This document shows, in pieces, positions 8,215 through 13,244 of a stretch of 13,244 bases of DNA. How positions within the stretch are numbered: the stretch's first letter is position 1; each line of letters opens with the position of its first letter. This stretch comes from Coemansia sp. RSA 1804 (lineage: Eukaryota; Kickxellomycota; Kickxellomycetes; Kickxellales; Kickxellaceae). The position numbers and the translations under genes were made by a program. Below the pieces are notes generated by a model that was not told where the DNA came from, ran no database searches, and saw only the letters and a list, made by a program, of their open reading frames with translations. Location of the stretch: assembly GCA_027578815.1 (NCBI GenBank), contig JANBTH010000646.1, positions 1 through 13,244 of the forward strand. The letters run 5' to 3'.

Positions 8215-9356
8215 TTTTAAACAACTATGTGATAATCAATAGTACGCATAAAAGCCAAGGAAACCCTGAATAATAAATAACTGTATAAATAATGCAAAAG
8301 TTGTGGAAAACGATATGTAAATTTCTTTTTTCCCTCGACATTTATGTTTTCTCTTTCTATCGACCTCCCATCTGCAATATTTTCTGCTTTGTCAATCCTT
8401 TCCCAAAAATATTCAGTTTCTTCTTTACAAATGCAAAAGCCCACATGTTCCGTGTCTTTGTACTGACTTGGTTGCACAGATTATTTCTATTTCTATTTTT
8501 ATCTTACTTCCAGGGTTTTTTGCGCAGCCTTTACACCTTTCTACTGTTTGATTTCAATCTTCTATAGCAGCAAAGTGCCCTAAATATTCTAGTCAGGATT
8601 TTAATTCAACAGATACACATTGTTTGATTTATTGATTTCAACACTTTAGAAACGACATTCCAATCAGATTAACAGTCTTTCTTTTTATCGGACTGTGGAC
8701 CGCATTTTGTTGTCGCTCCTGCAGAGATCGGCATGCTGCAAAAAGTGACATCATCCCAGTCCAGTGTTTGCTGCGTCTAAAAAAGCCTTGCTGAAATTTG
8801 CAGGAAACGTAATGGCGAATACAAGAGAAATTTGTTTGGCGCCAGGGTGTAGATTTCTCTCTTTACATCCAAAAACTAAACCTGCCGTATCCTGGCTTTT
8901 GAGTTTGAGACTTGTGCTTCTCGTTAATCTGTTTTATCTAATCGGAATGTTTTTTGTCTTCACCAAAAATGCTGTGGCTCCTGGGCTGCAAGGACGCAAG
9001 CAAAAGTCCAACCATCAACCTGATTGACACTAAATGTAGCTATTTTTGCATTTCTGGTTTTCGCATGAGGTTTTTTGTTGACACTCTGAAAACATGAAAA
9101 TAACGACAACTGGTGTTTTTGTTCCAAAAAGGAGGGTACTGCAATGCGCACTGAACAGCATCCTCAGAAAAAGCAGACAACTGAATATTTGGGATAACAA
9201 ACTCTCTTCCAAGCCTTACGTAATGACACTAGCACGAAGTGAAATTCTTATTATCATTTTCTATTCTTTCCTTTTTATAACAACTCTTGAACACGTTAAT
9301 ATTTTTTTTTACCTTTTTTCCTCTTTCTTTTTCTCTATTTACTACATAGCGCAGCA
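8215..9356. promoter_or_regulatory. Divergent promoter region between copies C and D
   Basis: Copies C (minus) and D (plus) start 1142 bases apart, head to head, so both promoters lie here. The 50 bases before copy D are strongly pyrimidine-rich (about 9306-9344), typical of fungal leaders. Copy C is preceded on the minus strand by GTTTAAAA directly at its ATG. Small open frames at 8292-8567 and 8764-9027 show no domain or conserved feature. I found no RNA gene or paralogue remnant. Confidence 0.5.
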
Positions 9357-10817
9357 ATGCTAATAAAAAGACTTTGTTTAGCCTGTTACCCCTTGCTGCT
9401 ATTTGCGGAAGTGGTATCAAGTACAGGTGACAAACAAAAACGCGCAGAACCCGATTTAACCTCGCTTTTGTCAAAAATGAAGGGCGGGATACTGGTCAAA
9501 GATGGCAAGCAAACGTCGTGCGAGATAGCGGTACTCGACAGTAGGTCGTCAATGGTCAGCGCCAGCTGTTTGGCGTATAAGAATGGAAAGGTCGACACCA
9601 GCATCAAGCACGAAGTGTATCTAGACAATGGGCTCGACGGAAAGACAGCCAAATACACGGTGGAAATGGTTTCTGTCAATCAGAACTATAACGCCACAAG
9701 CCTGGCAAACAGCCTGGCGGTACTTCAGTACAACTCTGATGGCAAGCTTGAGTGGAACAACACGGTTGGCATTGGCCGTGGCCTTTACTGGGATGACGTG
9801 GTGTTTGTGCGGCGCACAATTTCCGACCTGGACAACATGGAATGGACTACGCCGATTATTCAGAGCAATATCAGTGAAGGAAAAAACTGTGACGACATGT
9901 CTGTGCTTTATGACAAAAACAACAGTGACTTTGAATGCAACGACAAATTGGTAGACGCGCAGCTGAGTTCACTCACCATATGCCAAGTGCCCTACGGATC
10001 TGTGTATGCTGTTATTGATAGTAAATTGTATCTTGCAGGGATATACTCGTATACAGCAACATACCAGGGTCACGGTAATCTCTGCTACTCGGGATCTAAA
10101 AGCAACTACTACCTACTGCTAAGAAACTATCTGTCGTACGCGTCAAGTGTGCTTGGTCGCTTCCCAGACTTCTTTCCTCTGACAAACGCAACACTTCCGA
10201 CCAAAAACGCCTACTACTCGATGACTAAACCAACAGATGAGCAGAGTAGCAACTACTTCTTGACAAAAGGCGATTACTATTTGTATCAAGGCGACGATCT
10301 TAACCAGAGTTTTCCGGGACAAAGCGAGGAGGGATATGAAATGGATTCGTCGTTGTCAGGATCCTCAGACGCTGTTGATGATAGCATTGATGACTCTTCA
10401 GATTATTCTTCAGATGAAAGCAACAATGGTGCAGATCACACCTCTGGGTTATCCAAAAAGAACACAGTAATTATCGGGGTATGTAGTTCTATTGGAGGAG
10501 TGCTGCTCGCTTGCCTTTTTTTCCTCATGTATAGACTGTGGAAACATCGCAAGATAGACAAGGTTGATCCGCTTAGACAAGCTGCTATTCAAAGAATGCT
10601 CGAAACGGATATTGGCGGCACAACTGTACCGCCGCCACAGCAATCAGGCACTCATCAACCCAATGGCCGAAACGCTAACTTGACAATAGCTGCCATGTTG
10701 GACTATGACTTGCCACCGATATACGATGATCCGCAGACAAACGATAGTAGAGCAGGAGAGGGTGAAGGTCAGGGTAGTCTTGGCAATAGCAGAAGTAGTT
10801 TGCATAAGAAGACTTGA
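9357..10817 (+). CDS. Membrane-anchored trypsin-fold pseudoprotease, copy D (complete, with PPxY tail)
   Basis: This 486-residue protein is encoded opposite to A-C. Residues 1-22 are a signal peptide; a dibasic Lys-Arg (28-29) could be a Kex2-type processing site. MKGGILVKDG (41-50) is the activation-like junction. The trypsin-like domain (about 43-268) keeps cysteines 55, 71, 178, 194, 209 and 243. His57 is Ser70, Asp102 is Ser119 and Ser195 is Tyr213 in PYGSV. There are several N-glycosylation sequons (for example Asn112, 134, 171, 277). KGDYYLYQ (304-311) and a Ser/Asp-rich stalk (about 325-365) follow. Lys367-Lys368 lead into the membrane helix (about 370-392, ending YRLWKHRK). The tail of about 95 residues has PPPQQ and DYDLPPIY (449-456), the same PPxY motif as copy B. 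It is more divergent from B and C than they are from each other. Likely a type I surface protein; function unknown. Confidence 0.92.
   Translation: MLIKRLCLACYPLLLFAEVVSSTGDKQKRAEPDLTSLLSKMKGGILVKDGKQTSCEIAVLDSRSSMVSASCLAYKNGKVDTSIKHEVYLDNGLDGKTAKYTVEMVSVNQNYNATSLANSLAVLQYNSDGKLEWNNTVGIGRGLYWDDVVFVRRTISDLDNMEWTTPIIQSNISEGKNCDDMSVLYDKNNSDFECNDKLVDAQLSSLTICQVPYGSVYAVIDSKLYLAGIYSYTATYQGHGNLCYSGSKSNYYLLLRNYLSYASSVLGRFPDFFPLTNATLPTKNAYYSMTKPTDEQSSNYFLTKGDYYLYQGDDLNQSFPGQSEEGYEMDSSLSGSSDAVDDSIDDSSDYSSDESNNGADHTSGLSKKNTVIIGVCSSIGGVLLACLFFLMYRLWKHRKIDKVDPLRQAAIQRMLETDIGGTTVPPPQQSGTHQPNGRNANLTIAAMLDYDLPPIYDDPQTNDSRAGEGEGQGSLGNSRSSLHKKT
10701..10724 (+). other. Cytoplasmic DYDLPPIY (PPxY) motif of copy D
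   Basis: Residues 449-456 of copy D repeat the motif of copy B with a single Leu-to-Ile change at the variable PPxY position, and both are followed by an acidic residue. This is the most strongly conserved stretch of two otherwise dissimilar tails. Confidence 0.75.
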
Positions 10818-11275
10818 GCCTGTTATGATTGTGGTCCTTTGTTTTTTTTCTTGACGTCTGAAGGTTGTTTAGGTGCAAGAAGAGAACTGTTCTTTTGTTT
10901 TTATTGTTTTTATTGTTTTTCTATTTCTCTATTTATACTCTTATGTTTGAACAGTAAAGCATAGCAAACGCATTGGGATTTTCTATACTAATATCAGCAA
11001 GAAAAACGATATGCACAGCAAAAGAGTCAGGAAGGTATTTTTTTACAATCATTCCTTGTAATCTACATATTCAATGTATATAAAAAATATGCAAACAATA
11101 AAGTACCTCTTGTCACCCACAATATACAACGTTAAGAAAACAAGCATTTAGAAGACAATTCAAATGAGAGAGAAGTAATATACACATAAGCCACCTTTTT
11201 TTATTTCCCTAAATTCATTATACTTTTTATTTTATTCAACTACCCAATACGTAACTATAAATACGGACATATAAA
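10818..11275. other. Intergenic spacer: 3' flank of copy D and promoter of the 179-residue gene
   Basis: This 458-base AT-rich spacer starts with T-rich sequence after the copy D stop. A plus-strand AATAAA lies at 11097-11102, about 280 bases past that stop and so a doubtful polyadenylation signal. CTATAAATA at about 11255-11263 is TATA-like but only 13 bases from the next ATG, so it may be leader sequence instead. No gene is visible. Confidence 0.4.
10896..10920 (+). repeat. Short tandem repeat of GTTTTTATT in the 3' flank of copy D
   Basis: A 9-base unit GTTTTTATT occurs twice in full from 10897 and begins a third time at 10915. The T-rich tract lies about 80 bases past the stop of copy D and could be part of its 3' end region. 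It is too short to suggest anything else. Confidence 0.6.
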
Positions 11276-11815
11276 ATGAACGAACCAGTGTACGACCTAT
11301 CAACGGGTGAAATAATCCAGTATCCCAGATTCGAGTACCAAATGCTGATATACCACGCTGAACCAGAATTCAAGCTCATCAGCAAGGATCAATATCCCCA
11401 ATCATCCTCAGATCTCAGCATACATGTGCAACTTGTCAAGATGGATAGCGTTGAAAATATCAATGACATTATTACCGATTACCTGGAAAACAGAAGGGAC
11501 TGCAATTACCCTAGTTTTATTGTACTGCACGATGATATTTGCGACGTGTACGTCCTGGGTCGACGGTTTCTGGACCACCATGACATTTTCCCTATTGACG
11601 AAGATGATGACGATATAATCGACATGGATTTTTGGATAGCTAGGTACAGATATCCAAGGAATGAGATTGTTAGAGCCATCATTGATTGGACCGTGCAGGA
11701 TTTCTTTAACATGACCGAGCAAATGTCCGGCAGAGAGGATGTTCCGACACAGGTTGTTGCAAGCGTAGAAGGAGGAACTATTGTTGGACACACGGCTAAC
11801 GACAATGTTATGTGA
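11276..11815 (+). CDS. Acidic 179-residue protein of unknown function
   Basis: I do not recognise this protein. The frame is uninterrupted from ATG to TGA, with balanced amino-acid use including Trp, Tyr, Phe and His, unlike the low-complexity chance frames nearby. There is no signal peptide or membrane segment, so it is probably intracellular. Visible features are a hydrophobic-alternating stretch around 81-95 (FIVLHDDICDVYVLG), a strongly acidic patch at 107-118, and a helix-like segment NEIVRAIIDWTVQDFFNMTEQM (about 129-150, with Trp138 and Phe143-144). Two cysteines (76, 89) occur. The C-terminal 30 residues look flexible. It lies 458 bases past copy D on the same strand and faces a decayed kinase gene, 87 bases away. 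The frame could be a fast-evolving lineage-specific gene; a chance frame of this composition is less likely. Confidence 0.6.
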   Translation: MNEPVYDLSTGEIIQYPRFEYQMLIYHAEPEFKLISKDQYPQSSSDLSIHVQLVKMDSVENINDIITDYLENRRDCNYPSFIVLHDDICDVYVLGRRFLDHHDIFPIDEDDDDIIDMDFWIARYRYPRNEIVRAIIDWTVQDFFNMTEQMSGREDVPTQVVASVEGGTIVGHTANDNVM

Positions 11816-11901
11816 CGCGAAATCATACTACCAGACAATTAAATTTTTTATTCATTTTCTTGTTTCATAATATATAATTTGAAAAGAAATTAGCATAGTC
11901 C

Positions 11902-13244
11902 TCTAGAGCCTGTCTAAATAGTGTCATTAACTTGCGGCATTTAGTGCGCGGCTTTCAAAGGGGTCTACTCTGACATTCCTCACAACTGGTCTTGTAGAGG
12001 TTTTATGCGCATCATGGAACGTAGCCATTATCAGGGTTTGTTATCAGTTTGATACGGAAAACATGTGTCAGATCTTTTAGATGCCTAATTATTAGAAGGC
12101 CTTGTAGAAATTAGTTGGTGATATCATAAAGGGAATTCTCGGTTTCCAGAACCATTCGCTTCAACCATGCGATGTCATCAAGTCAGCTCTCACACCGCTT
12201 CCTGATTTCAGCTTATCAAGGATTGTTGGGATGTTTGTTAAATCCATATGCTCCTATCCAGCACATTAGATAAAATACGGCTTTTCAGTTGTCAAGGCAT
12301 GTAACCCATTGGATGCTGCCGGCTAGGTTATTTATGATCATGGACGGTAGAGTTCCTAGCTGGTCTAAATGACGTGTGACCAAAGTCAATCAACAGATCC
12401 TGAACACCTTTTCCGCCGTCTATCTGGTAGAAAAGCACGTTGTTTGACAAAATATCCTAGTGTAGAATTCCGGCATTCTAGCAAATACTACTGTGCACAT
12501 GCATATCATTGACAATAACCTTGGTAAGCTTCAATGTGCAACTGAGATGGCACAACAGTTTGCCAAAAGACGTTGTAGCAATACGCTTATAAGTGCAAAC
12601 CACAATTATACGTGACTCCTCATTAGTGCTATAGCTTTGAGAGTTGTCCAAAAAAGTTATAACAATGTAGAATATTTTTCCAAGAATGCTTGCTGTGGTT
12701 TCCTTTACAGCATCTTTGCTATCATCGGATTAATCAAATTGACCTCAACCACTAGCTATAGTAGTCGGGCAGCAGCCATCTCCCTCCTGAGACTTGACAA
12801 GTTTGTCACAAACCTTGCGGTGGTGCTGGGCCTTGTAACAAATGTTACTATTGTCAGCATCAAGGATTGACTCAACCCACGGGTCCTCAACAACATTGTT
12901 GCAGTTGCTGGCACCTGTTCCTCTTTGTCCTTTATTGGCATTTGTGCCAGCTGTAACATTGTCAGGTTGTATTCAAGGCAATGCTTCTTGCAGAATAATT
13001 AGTGGATGAGGAGTTGGATAAATCTGCTGTGACCCTCCTTTTTTAAAAAGATCTATATCTAGAGACACGCATATGTAGTCATGTCTAAACCTGGACACAC
13101 AGATAGAATCATAACACAGTGTTATTTCTTGGACATACCATATGTTTTGCTGCATAATATATGTTGTTCAGAGCAATGAGTGAGGACCTGAGATCAGCGA
13201 CTAATGTCAATCAGCTCTGATAATGATACGCGACTCTGTATCAT
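11902..13244 (-). pseudogene. Decayed FunK1-type (fungal-specific) protein kinase, running off the right edge
   Basis: Translating the minus strand piece by piece recovers kinase landmarks in order, spread over frames and broken by stops. Near 13090-12950 a piece with DIDLFKKGG and then FIQLLIH-stop-LFCKKHCLEYNL resembles the N-terminal region. At 12477-12370 lies the catalytic region: NAGILH, a TAG where HRD would have Arg (12459-12457), then DILSNNVLFYQ and the DFG motif in LLIDFGHTS (12387-12379). At about 12284-12223 comes KAVFYLMCWIGAYGFNKHP, matching the FunK1 ESxFYVLxWI segment. LKRMVLETENSLYDITN (about 12164-12115) and VFRIKLITNPDNGYVP (12061-12014) follow, then RVDPFESRALN (within 11989-11930) and NDTI-stop-TGSRG near 11930-11902. 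The order is collinear, so it is one inactivated gene and not a scatter of fragments. FunK1 (Pkinase_fungal) is assigned from recalled family sequence. No intact kinase can be made from it. Confidence 0.82.

Noticed and set aside
6597..8648. TTTCAACACTTTA shared by the upstream regions of copies B and C as a regulatory element
   Set aside because: Only 13 bases, at different distances from the two starts (about 230 and 420 bases), and not seen upstream of A or D. Chance or a duplication leftover is as likely.
8292..9027. Two small plus-strand frames between copies C and D
   Set aside because: Phe/Leu-rich products of T-rich DNA with no start context, domain or conservation that I can see.
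12637..12870. Plus-strand 77-codon frame inside the kinase remnant
   Set aside because: It is antisense to the recognisable kinase pieces and has no features of its own.

Overview
The window reads as fungal nuclear DNA. Supporting signs are a secreted AA11-type chitin-oxidising enzyme, a decayed kinase of the fungal-specific FunK1 type, pyrimidine-rich gene leaders, and AT-rich spacers of 0.4-1.6 kb. The coding frames run without internal introns, so the genome looks intron-poor. An early-diverging filamentous fungus (for example Kickxellales, the Coemansia group) would fit, but that placement is inference from gene content and not proven here.

Layout, left to right. (1) 1-1306, minus: membrane-anchored trypsin-fold pseudoprotease, copy A, cut by the left window edge inside its membrane segment. 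(2) 2179-3258, minus: a complete AA11-like lytic polysaccharide monooxygenase with a C-terminal CBM19-like chitin-binding module, noticeably GC-rich. (3) 4813-6369, minus: pseudoprotease copy B, complete. (4) 7063-8214, minus: copy C, ending at a stop codon inside the membrane segment and so lacking the cytoplasmic tail. (5) 9357-10817, plus: copy D, complete and divergent from C across a 1.1 kb shared promoter region. (6) 11276-11815, plus: an acidic 179-residue protein of unknown function. (7) 11902-13244, minus: a FunK1-type protein kinase pseudogene with many stops and frameshifts, running off the right edge.

The main result is the local family A-D. Each copy has a signal peptide and a chymotrypsin/trypsin-like domain with the six canonical disulfide cysteines. 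None keeps any catalytic triad residue. Next come a Ser/Thr/Asp-rich stalk and, in every copy as far as the window shows it, a hydrophobic segment near the C terminus. B and D continue into a cytoplasmic tail of about 90 residues that carries the shared motif DYDLPP[L/I]Y, a PPxY-type WW-domain ligand. The His57 position differs in every copy (Asp, Pro, Tyr, Ser), whereas the Ser195 site is always Tyr within PYG[S/T]V. This looks like a retained, repurposed fold rather than random decay. I infer a cell-surface receptor, adhesin or ubiquitin-ligase adaptor family. The neighbouring chitin enzyme may share a surface or cell-wall context, but co-function is unproven.
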